This document shows, piece after piece, positions 33,401 to 40,568 of a stretch of 64,000 nt of DNA (positions are counted from its first letter, which is position 1; each line of letters begins with the position of its first letter). The DNA comes from Caecitellus pseudoparvulus. Its lineage: Eukaryota > Bigyra: Bicosoecida. The DNA lies in assembly GCA_965644315.1 (NCBI GenBank), contig CBFFRQ010000042.1:434001-498000 (forward strand), given 5' to 3'. A model generated the notes under the pieces. The model was not told where the DNA came from. It ran no database searches and saw only the letters and a program-made list of their open reading frames with translations. The position numbers and the translations under genes were made by a program.

Positions 33401-34794
33401 TTGTGGTGGCGCAAAAGCTGTGGACCTGGGCCCCGTTTGCTCAGGTGCACCACACGCCAGACTTTGGCGTCATGCAGCCTCGCCAAAGGAGCTTGGATGC
33501 TGTGTCGTCCAAGATTGGTTTGTGGGTGGACACGGCGCGCAACTTGGACGTTGCACCTTCAGAACACCACGGGATGGCCTTGGCATACTATCCACTCGCA
33601 GGGACGTGCCCCCTCGTGCACAGATTTGCCCAGCCAGCTCAAGAGACCGACTTGGGTGCGGCTGCACTGCCATCTGGGCCAGCTTCTGCTGTCCCTCGCA
33701 TGTTGACCGGGCAGTACAATGTTGCCATGGGTGGGCAAGGTCTGTGGCCCCCGCAGTCTGAAGCTCTCACTGCTGACAAGTCTGGATTGCTGGAGCTGCA
33801 AAAGAATAGAGGGCGTGCATACGCCATCTTGGATTGGTTGCGGGGGCTGGATCTGGACGTTGCAGTGATTGTGGAGGCGCTGGAGTGGCAGCGGGACAGT
33901 CTGCCCTCAGATGGAGCCCGGATGCTGTGGAACGCAGCCCCTTCGTCAGCCAGGGGCAGTTTCCCTGTTATGCCAGACCAGATGCATCCTGGTCAGCCTT
34001 ATTGTGTCGGCTGCCTGAACACGTACGCTCACCAGGCTGGTTTCGCGTTTTCTGCCATGCTGGCTGGGGGCGAAGGTTACAACTTGGCCATTTTGGCCCG
34101 CTGGCCCGTCCACGTGCTGCGCGCAGACGCTGAAAACTTTGAACGTGGCATGCTTGTTGGGGTTGTGCGAGGCCTGGCAGTGGTGGCGGTGCATCTGCAT
34201 GCCCACGACAGTTCTCAGCGCACATTGGAGGCTGGCGTGCTTGCTGCCACTGTGCAAGAGTTGCAAGAGCAGGGATTCCCAGTCATCGTGCAGGGCGACT
34301 TCAACACATTGTCACCGCTTGATGTGGAGGGCCACAACGCAACAGGCCTGCTGGCTTGGATGCAGTCCCCCGCCGTGCCACGCCGAATCTTGCGCAAGCA
34401 CACCGTTGCAGTTGAGGTTGCCCGCGAATGGCTCGTCGCTGAAAGCGCCAGGTGGCCACCCAACAGCCCCGCCTACAACGTGTGCTGGACAGCTTTCAAC
34501 GCATCCACCCCCCTTCAGGGCGTTGTGCTTGACTATCGACCCATGTGCGTGTTGCTGGCTGCGGGGCTGGTGGATGCGTGCTCGCACGGGCCTGAATGCT
34601 CACGAACAGAACCCACAGCGCACAGCTTGGTTGACAATGTGACAGCAGAGGACATGCCTGCATTTAGGTTGGACTATGCGATGATGAGCCCTGCACTGGC
34701 ACGCACGGCAAGCCAGTGCTCCGTGGTGGCTACGAACGCAACCATGTGGCTGTCTGACCACCTGCCACTGGTGTGCAGCTTGACAGGAGATTGA
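30436..34794 (+). CDS. Membrane-anchored fusion of GH20 beta-hexosaminidase and EEP (DNase I-like) phosphodiesterase domains
   Basis: A single exon of 1452 residues; the ATG at 30436 is the first in frame. A cytosolic stretch of about 30 residues precedes a hydrophobic segment (ACLLVCLMASAVLSAVF), a type II signal anchor. The GH20 part (about 31900-33480) shows TPWRGLLLDTARHFHS, MNVFHWHISDAQSFPL, VLPEVDTPAHTASW, the catalytic Asp755-Glu756 pair in HWGGDEV, and IWPRALVVAQKLW. The EEP part (about 33800-34785) shows the metal Glu region LDLDVAVIVEALE, then NLAILARWPV, AVVAVHLHAHDSSQRTLE, VIVQGDFNTL (Asp1288), RLDYAMMSP and the terminal catalytic SDHLPLVCSL (His1442). Both catalytic sets look intact. 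It should trim terminal GlcNAc or GalNAc and hydrolyse a phosphodiester, outside the cytosol. The combined substrate is unknown. The stop abuts the stop of the opposite gene. Confidence 0.88.
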   Translation: MSSATAPEARSHEEEKVIVPTGTVKACLLVCLMASAVLSAVFSPSLTVHSSVVLGWISSSNPAPGSGGSASLQVQCALKVAPAPIFVVPGDANGLAFVTPVSPPSAPKPLDASEFSQWQTSDWPTPVPHLSPTTWWGPGDILPAPRYMNISSSLQPPSAAIPTLEETLYGELGEQLYRQRDIPQVNALAQDFTFQLLQPETETRQGLAPEEVLALHRIFATHCSSLVASNVTMLPSTEQDNAAPHKPPPGLPLHCTAERAARTHAIMAGWAGGLPRDWASVLESEVGGAGGAPHCVPVSLTQHSSIDVSVLEPTLTPASSSPSPLQALLGTSEYVVGDSTRAVRGAAAPGGAASVFWRSSVVPGPEAPEQYSLHLSSAKTPALHRVAASIRAALEGSAPLPAIGPADHHGATFGRRFNCSGYMTHASEEECAGPALENMDSWLASIPRPTASAAILAQSVWGVPRGLASLLGLARGADGVMWMDAATVHDIPRTPWRGLLLDTARHFHSIDSIQRTLRAMASAKMNVFHWHISDAQSFPLPLALEDADGVRLTGAALLRYLEEAGTAAQLHGRVLSSSESLTGAFVAPFRPHQVYHREDVRSIVRYAASLGIRVLPEVDTPAHTASWVWALANAGAATPSRSASSWLAWEQSLGKGTTGHDAVGGHNKLPWRTTPGLVPREAAAGWATISTVGVVSPCHGLGSPSVAIPPNAPSINIVNKYALDVTANATYPILDAVLGAVLAEFPDTHMHWGGDEVVQECWTQNADMMEWVARHASALGVAEAGAGYMDERAAVKGLLARHAWHVSQLIVGAGKVPVVWQGTFDTLGDTHTRLQEGLASGDPARVFDGSHMPSLHAEAAGDKVPFAEAGMPPFSVIQPWKCWSGLDRQAIVSAAASSSRMASTRNSCWYLDWSSPFTEMHSHDIWSRFSGGGDATVSAGYRRLQPSGDPLVGWETSKVRSGIIGGEASMWSEGIIGANLHCRIWPRALVVAQKLWTWAPFAQVHHTPDFGVMQPRQRSLDAVSSKIGLWVDTARNLDVAPSEHHGMALAYYPLAGTCPLVHRFAQPAQETDLGAAALPSGPASAVPRMLTGQYNVAMGGQGLWPPQSEALTADKSGLLELQKNRGRAYAILDWLRGLDLDVAVIVEALEWQRDSLPSDGARMLWNAAPSSARGSFPVMPDQMHPGQPYCVGCLNTYAHQAGFAFSAMLAGGEGYNLAILARWPVHVLRADAENFERGMLVGVVRGLAVVAVHLHAHDSSQRTLEAGVLAATVQELQEQGFPVIVQGDFNTLSPLDVEGHNATGLLAWMQSPAVPRRILRKHTVAVEVAREWLVAESARWPPNSPAYNVCWTAFNASTPLQGVVLDYRPMCVLLAAGLVDACSHGPECSRTEPTAHSLVDNVTAEDMPAFRLDYAMMSPALARTASQCSVVATNATMWLSDHLPLVCSLTGD

Positions 34795-37700
34795 TCACAA
34801 GTCAACGTCGAGCCAGTCGGAGTTGGGCAGGGCAGATGTCGAAGCCGACGGTGGCTGGCTCACGTGCGGAGTTGTAGAGTCGGGTTCAGGGGAGAACATG
34901 TCGCCCAGGTCGTCGTTGAATGTGAACTGCATACCGTCGTGCCCGTCACCCATGTCAAGTTCCAGGCCGCCCCCAAGCGCAGTGTCTAAGGCTTCATGCT
35001 GTCCCCATGCACCAGCCAGCCCTGGCTGCCCCCCAGAGGGCGTCAGGCCGCCGAGTTGTCGGGGGGAGGAGCCTGGCAGCACACCCTGTCCAGGTGGCGC
35101 CAGGGGGGGCATGGAGGCGCCAGCAGAAGGTGCTTGAGCACTCTCCTCGCGGCTGGGCACTGGGCCAAATGCATCGTCCATAGCTTCACGCAAGCCAGCA
35201 TGAATGCTGGGCGGCTGGTCAGTGCTGTTGGCAGGGGGCGAGATGCCGCCCACGGTTGGGGCGGCGCTGGGCTTGCGCTTGCGGCCATTGCTGCCGCCTT
35301 TCCGGTTCGCAGCTTTGCCCTTCCCACGAGCCGTGGGCGCTTGTGCGTTGCCTTTGTTTTGGCCAGCGGGGGCTGCGGCCGCTTGCCCAGCACCCTCTTG
35401 TGCTGCCGCAGTGGGGGTGCTGTCCGCCGCAGTGTTCTTGCGGGAGCGCTTGTTGCCGCCACTGGCCGTCTTGCGAGCTCGAGGTCGCTTTGCGCCACCC
35501 GTCGCGGAGTCACCCCCGCCTTTCTTCTTGCCTGTGCTCCTACTGCGCTTCCCCTTCCCTGTGGGAGTGGCGGTGGGCGTCGGCGTCCCGCCAGCTTTCG
35601 GTGCCACGGCGGCAGGTCCAGCGACAGGAGCGGAGCCGCTGCCTGCTTGCAGGAGTTGCTGGGCGAAGGCTTTCACTGCGTTCTGGAACATTTCTGTGTC
35701 GAGTCGCAAGCCCCCACTTGCCTGATCAGACGTCGCGAGGGCCGCGTTGGCAGCCGTCGCAGCCAAGCTCGCCAGATGGCTGTCCTCCTCCACAGCCGCG
35801 CTGGACGACGCAGCGGATGCTGTGCGGTGGGGCTGCAAGGCCATGGGTGCGTGGGGCTTGCGCTGCAAGTATGTCGGCTGCCCATGGGGTACACTGGCCA
35901 CGAATGTAGGCGCAGCCGCAGAGCCGGCAGACTCTGGAAGCTGCACTGCGGTTGGCAGTGCCGCGGGTGCTACGGGCACGTGTTGCTCCTGGTGTTGGCC
36001 AAGCGCGCTCAGGCGACTGATGGCATTGTCAGTGGGCATGTTGGCCAGGGGCGTCAGCATGATGCTGTACGTATCTGTCGAACTCCGTTGCTCAGGCGGC
36101 GGCGGCTTGAAGATGACGCTCGACGAGCGCGAGCCGTCTGGCAGAGCGACGTGCCGAGCAACGTGCCTTAAGTACAGCGCTGATGTCATGCCAGACACAC
36201 GAGTATCATACGCCATGGATGTGAACAGATGCACCAGCAGCTTCCCGCGGCTGTGGGCACCTGGCTTGCCCATGCGCAGAGCAGTAACGTTGGAGGCCAC
36301 CTCCTTATGCATGCGAAGCAAGGCGAACCGGGGCATCTCACCGAACTCCAAGAGGGGCCCCAGCTGCCCCAGGAAGTCCACACCTGGCACAGGCTTGGGC
36401 ACGGGGCGCGTGCCACTGGGTTGGCCGCCAGCCGGCTGGACTGCCTGCGTGATGCTCTCCACGACAGCCACAGCCGTCTCCAAGTCCCGCCGCACTCGCT
36501 GCACTTGCCCCAACTTCTCACTGGCAAGGGGCATGGCCAAGATGCGCTGCTCAGCAGAACGCGCGACGTAGAGGGAGCTCTGCAGCATGGCCTGCACCTG
36601 TCGCGCGGACACGGTGAGCAGTACCATGTACGCAGGCACGGGGACTGGCGTTCCGTTCAGTTTCACCTGGTACATCGCAGCCGGGGTGGAGCTGAAAGGC
36701 AGGACCTCCCCCGCCACTTTGGGAATGGCAAATTGGCCCATCACCTGCCTGACTTCCTCCTCACTCGCACCTTCGATGGCGGGCACTTGTGTTGAGGGAA
36801 AGCGGGGGTGTGGCAAGTACACACTGGCCCCTGCTGGGATTCCCGCCGCGGAAGTCGCCAAGGCAGGCTCGTGAGTACTGGCAGCCGGCCGGGCCAGAGA
36901 CACAGGGGTGCTAACTCCTGCGCCCGGCACCAAAGACAGCACAGTCTCGGGCAGCGGCTGGGCTGCGCTGGTTCGGTGCCGGAGACTGTGCTGCACCCGC
37001 ATCGTCTGAGAGGTCGGCTTCAGTGTTGCGACAGCAGGCGTCCCTCGGGAAGGAGTGGCGCCCCCCGCACCCCAAATCACGACGTCTGCCTGCAGGCGTC
37101 TCACGTTGCCCGGCACGGGCTTGGTTGCAGACACTGCCCCCACCGCGCCTGGCTGCTGGCCGGGGCGATGAGCGCGACGAAGCTGGAAGCGCTGCCCATG
37201 ATCATTGACATGGCGCACCCATGGCACAGGCGGCTGAGAATGCGTCTGAATGGCGTACTCCCACACTGCCGGGAGGCTCGCGGCGCTTCGCTGCAGCACC
37301 GCAGCAAGGAAGCTACTTGGCGGCTCAGGCACGCCACTGACAGCGCCAGAGCCACCTGAATCGGGCCTCATTGCCGAAGCTGCTGACGGCTCCTGGGTGG
37401 AGGTGAGGTGAAACGGAGCAGGGGCCGCTTGGGCCTGCTTGGCCAGCAGCTCCTGCCCTGCACCGGGGCGCAAGACGACACCCTGCTGCCCCTCCTCAAA
37501 CAGCTCAGGCCTGGTCTTGACAAACGTGCGGTACTGCTGCCTTTGCTGGATCTCGTCTCGCAGCTTACTCTGCAAGTTGCGGACCCGCACTGCAGTCCGG
37601 TTCTGACTCTCCCCTGCCACGACGCATGCAAGCTGGGCCGAGAGCAGCCAAGCGATGGCAGCAGCTTGCTCCTTCACCAGGCGCAATGCCTGCTTAAGGG

Positions 37701-38736
37701 TGACGTGGGTCTTGTCAGAGCCAAGAGCAGCGTCGGTAACTTGCTGCAGCGTGCCTGGGCTGACGCCAGTGACCGCAGACGCATCTGCAAGCCAAGCGCT
37801 GATTCCACTGACAGCTGCCTGGCCAAGACGGGAGAGAGTTGGGGCATCTGGCAGGACCCTGTCCCAGGTATTCATGTACTGATCTATTTCTGACTTTGTT
37901 CCTGAGATGACGGCCTGGCGGTGTCGCTGTGAAGGAAAGCGCATGGTGTCGTTGGTGAGGTCGCACAGCGACGCCGGGCGGCGGCACACCTGTCGGAGAA
38001 ACACGGCCCTGGAGCATCTCCCGGCCGCAACAAGGAAAGTACGCACAGACATGGATGCTTTGTCCAGAGGGATGAGGAACTCTGATGGAGTCTTGGTCAT
38101 GTCGCCTTGCAGTCGTGCGTGCACCTGGCCGCCAAGCTCCGCGGCACACAGCAGCCCCTCCAGAGTGTCGACACTGCGCCACGAATCGGCAGCGCGCAGG
38201 GGCTCGCTGACAGCTTTTGCCTGCTCTTCAGCTGCTCTCTGGGATCTTGCTACAGCGCCACGCGTGCCCCGGGCAGCAAGGAAGCCGGCCGACGGGGAGT
38301 GCTGGCTGGTGACCGCACCAGCTGGAGATGGGGCAGTCCCCTGCAGCACATCCACAAATGCAAGCGAGTCTTCTCTCGCCCCCCCTTCAGCGCCTGGTGG
38401 CTGTGGCAAGGCTTGTCGTAGGTCTGATGCAGCACTTGCCAGCTTCGCTGCTGCAGCCTGCACAAAGCGCTCTGCGGCTGACACAAAGGCCGACAGCTCT
38501 TGCAGCGTCGGCTCGTCGAAGACAACTATGTACTGAATGTCAAGGTCATTCTGGGGAGGAGGCTTTGCCGCAGCTGCCGCAATCGTGCGCCACGTGAACC
38601 GCGAGGAGCTCAGCTTTTTCCCACTGCTGCGGTGGCCGCGACCCTTACTTCGCGGCTCGCTACTTCCGTGATGCGCAGAGCTGCTGTCAACGACAGGGCC
38701 AGAGCTGCTCGCCCCCACGACAGGAGTGCCCTCCAT
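34795..38736 (-). CDS. Large nuclear-type protein of unknown function with acidic C-terminus
   Basis: A single exon of about 1313 residues from the ATG at 38736; the preceding in-frame codons have no ATG. I recognise no domain. The N-terminal half contains helical, conserved-looking stretches (DLDIQYIVVFDEPTLQELSA, IDQYMNTWDRVLPDAPTLS, QVQAMLQSSLYVARSAEQRI) between Ala/Pro/Ser-rich linkers. About 35400-35560 encodes dense basic clusters (KGKRSRSTGKKKGG, AKRPRARKTASGGNKRSRK) that would serve as nuclear signals. The last 60 residues are acidic with embedded Phe, Leu and Trp (DDLGDMFSPEPD, SDWLDVDL), like a transcriptional activation domain. A transcription cofactor or Mediator-like role is possible but not shown. 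The stop codon is directly adjacent to that of the GH20-EEP gene. Confidence 0.6.
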   Translation of the reverse strand: MEGTPVVGASSSGPVVDSSSAHHGSSEPRSKGRGHRSSGKKLSSSRFTWRTIAAAAAKPPPQNDLDIQYIVVFDEPTLQELSAFVSAAERFVQAAAAKLASAASDLRQALPQPPGAEGGAREDSLAFVDVLQGTAPSPAGAVTSQHSPSAGFLAARGTRGAVARSQRAAEEQAKAVSEPLRAADSWRSVDTLEGLLCAAELGGQVHARLQGDMTKTPSEFLIPLDKASMSVRTFLVAAGRCSRAVFLRQVCRRPASLCDLTNDTMRFPSQRHRQAVISGTKSEIDQYMNTWDRVLPDAPTLSRLGQAAVSGISAWLADASAVTGVSPGTLQQVTDAALGSDKTHVTLKQALRLVKEQAAAIAWLLSAQLACVVAGESQNRTAVRVRNLQSKLRDEIQQRQQYRTFVKTRPELFEEGQQGVVLRPGAGQELLAKQAQAAPAPFHLTSTQEPSAASAMRPDSGGSGAVSGVPEPPSSFLAAVLQRSAASLPAVWEYAIQTHSQPPVPWVRHVNDHGQRFQLRRAHRPGQQPGAVGAVSATKPVPGNVRRLQADVVIWGAGGATPSRGTPAVATLKPTSQTMRVQHSLRHRTSAAQPLPETVLSLVPGAGVSTPVSLARPAASTHEPALATSAAGIPAGASVYLPHPRFPSTQVPAIEGASEEEVRQVMGQFAIPKVAGEVLPFSSTPAAMYQVKLNGTPVPVPAYMVLLTVSARQVQAMLQSSLYVARSAEQRILAMPLASEKLGQVQRVRRDLETAVAVVESITQAVQPAGGQPSGTRPVPKPVPGVDFLGQLGPLLEFGEMPRFALLRMHKEVASNVTALRMGKPGAHSRGKLLVHLFTSMAYDTRVSGMTSALYLRHVARHVALPDGSRSSSVIFKPPPPEQRSSTDTYSIMLTPLANMPTDNAISRLSALGQHQEQHVPVAPAALPTAVQLPESAGSAAAPTFVASVPHGQPTYLQRKPHAPMALQPHRTASAASSSAAVEEDSHLASLAATAANAALATSDQASGGLRLDTEMFQNAVKAFAQQLLQAGSGSAPVAGPAAVAPKAGGTPTPTATPTGKGKRSRSTGKKKGGGDSATGGAKRPRARKTASGGNKRSRKNTAADSTPTAAAQEGAGQAAAAPAGQNKGNAQAPTARGKGKAANRKGGSNGRKRKPSAAPTVGGISPPANSTDQPPSIHAGLREAMDDAFGPVPSREESAQAPSAGASMPPLAPPGQGVLPGSSPRQLGGLTPSGGQPGLAGAWGQHEALDTALGGGLELDMGDGHDGMQFTFNDDLGDMFSPEPDSTTPHVSQPPSASTSALPNSDWLDVDL

Positions 38737-39273
38737 TACAGTGCTCCTAGCCACAGCGCGCCTACGGCCACGTTTTCGTGGCTTCCCCCGACGCTTGAAT
38801 CACAGGCTCTGGCTCTGGCCAGCTCCACCTCGGCGAACGGGTTGGACCGCACTCACGACACGCCCAGCGCCTTCTGCCCGGTCTATGGGTTTGCAGAAGG
38901 TGTCGCTGTCAGCCATGCTGCTCTTGGTCGGGCACAGCTTACCCTCCCGGTTGATTCTGACTGCTCTAGCTGACTGCAGGAGGAAGCGTAGGTTCGCACC
39001 CACGTCCATCCTGGCGAAGCAGGATGCTACGCGAGCGAGGATTTTCCGCTTTCACCGCTTCTGACTGAAAGGAGAATGCAGTAGCTTGTGAGAGGTTTGC
39101 GGTGGTCCTCGCCCTGAAGTCTGCTGTGTACCTCTCGTGCCGCCTGCGGGGGCTCTCCGGGTTCCTGCGCTGGTGTCTGTGGCAGGCAAGACGGCGCCAC
39201 TGCCACCCCGAACGCACAGCAAGTGCACACCTGCTCGAGAGAGGTCTTGCAAAGTTGACCGTCCCATCTTGCT
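38737..39273. other. Intergenic gap between two minus-strand genes
   Basis: The 537 bp hold the promoter of the large unknown gene and the 3' end region of the MGCG protein gene. Short open frames on both strands show no recognisable protein sequence, and no RNA gene was identified. Confidence 0.45.
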
Positions 39274-40278
39274 CTATCCCTTCTCAGGCTGGGCTTCAGG
39301 CTCGCTAGGCAGGACTGGAACAGAAGTCAATTGGCGCGAAGCCACCCTCTTCCTCAATCGGCCTAGCTTGTCAGGGTTGCCCAGATTGTATGGGTATTCA
39401 AACCGCGGGGTGGAGGTACCGAATGTCCAGCGCGGAACATGGGCCAAGGAGACCGACAAGGGTACGTGCCTTCCAGACCTGCCGCCGCTCTGCCGGTGTC
39501 GGCGGGCGTCGGGTGGCACCACCACTCGGCCCCCCTTGGGCCTCGAAGCGGCAGCGGCGGCAGGTGCTCCGGTTTGTGCAAGCTGGACAGGGGCCACTGC
39601 TGGAGCACTACTGGCGCTTGACCGTGGCCGCTCCGTACGTGGCCACGTGGCTAGTGAGGATGTCTGCCTGTCGGCTGAGGTGGGCTGGGGCAGGCTTGGA
39701 GGCTCAAGAGGCGCAGCCTGTGTGGCTTCTACTGTACAAATGTGCACGAGGGTGGTGGGTACGCCTCTACAAAGCCTGCTGGGCGGCCGGTACACGTGGT
39801 TGCGAGGAAGCGACGGGGTACTCTCTCTTTCCTCCTGGCTGCTGCCGCATCCACTTGAAGCAGCAGCCTCCTCCACTTCGTCTTCCGACCCCAACAAAAT
39901 GCTCATGCTACTACCCTCAGTACCTGGACTGGAGCTGTGAGAGACCTGTCTTTCCTTCCCAGCGCAAGCGCCGTCCAGCGTTGCCCGTGAGGGCTGGGCT
40001 TTTGCAATATTGAGCTCGGCGCAGGTGGGTGCCACTGACGTGTCTTGGAGCTGCTCGGGCATCTGGGTTGCTTCAACATACGCTGTCATTGCGAATTCAG
40101 CACTTGAAACTTCTTCATTCCCATGCTGCAGTCTGGGGCTGTGCGTGTCTGCACAGCGCGGCACTCCATCAACACTGCCCACACTTTCTTCCAAGTCACT
40201 GCCAGGCTTCGTGAGCTCTTCTGGGCCCAACCCCGGGGGAATGGCAGTTCGCAGCTGGGATGAAGTGCCACAACCCAT
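39274..40278 (-). CDS. Putatively N-myristoylated and palmitoylated protein of unknown function
   Basis: The ATG at 40278 gives 334 residues beginning MGCGTSSQLRT, with Gly2, Cys3 and Ser6, the classic dual N-myristoyl and palmitoyl signal of membrane-tethered signalling and flagellar proteins. The frame is open further upstream, but only this ATG gives a sensible start. The body is Ser/Glu/Pro-rich and probably disordered. The C-terminal 70 residues are more ordered and basic, with VPRWTFGTSTPRFEYPYNLG and NPDKLGRLRKRVASRQ. No family is recognised. The end of the protein might bind a partner while the N-terminus holds it at a membrane. It is divergent from the EGF-module gene, 290 bp away. 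Confidence 0.6.
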   Translation of the reverse strand: MGCGTSSQLRTAIPPGLGPEELTKPGSDLEESVGSVDGVPRCADTHSPRLQHGNEEVSSAEFAMTAYVEATQMPEQLQDTSVAPTCAELNIAKAQPSRATLDGACAGKERQVSHSSSPGTEGSSMSILLGSEDEVEEAAASSGCGSSQEERESTPSLPRNHVYRPPSRLCRGVPTTLVHICTVEATQAAPLEPPSLPQPTSADRQTSSLATWPRTERPRSSASSAPAVAPVQLAQTGAPAAAAASRPKGGRVVVPPDARRHRQSGGRSGRHVPLSVSLAHVPRWTFGTSTPRFEYPYNLGNPDKLGRLRKRVASRQLTSVPVLPSEPEAQPEKG

Positions 40279-40568
40279 GATAAAATGTGGTGCAGGCTGG
40301 TTGAGCTGCTCTATCGATTTCCTTCTGACGATCACTGCACGTTGGTGCTGTCCACGCCGTGCTATTGTGTGCAACCCTTTGCCTGCCGACCGCCGCGGGG
40401 TTGACTCAAAACCAACATGGAAATCTCCCAAGTGCATTTCTTGCCAGATACTGTGCAGACGCCGGACTTTTTTATGATTCTGCGCATGGTTTTGCCGGGC
40501 AGGACACGCCTGCTCCCTTGCATCAGCCTGTGCTGAAACGCCGAAACGCAGCATTGCCCTGTGCAAAC

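Noticed and set aside
39102-39308. 68-codon plus-strand frame
   Set aside because: No recognisable sequence, and it lies in the 3' region of a minus-strand gene.
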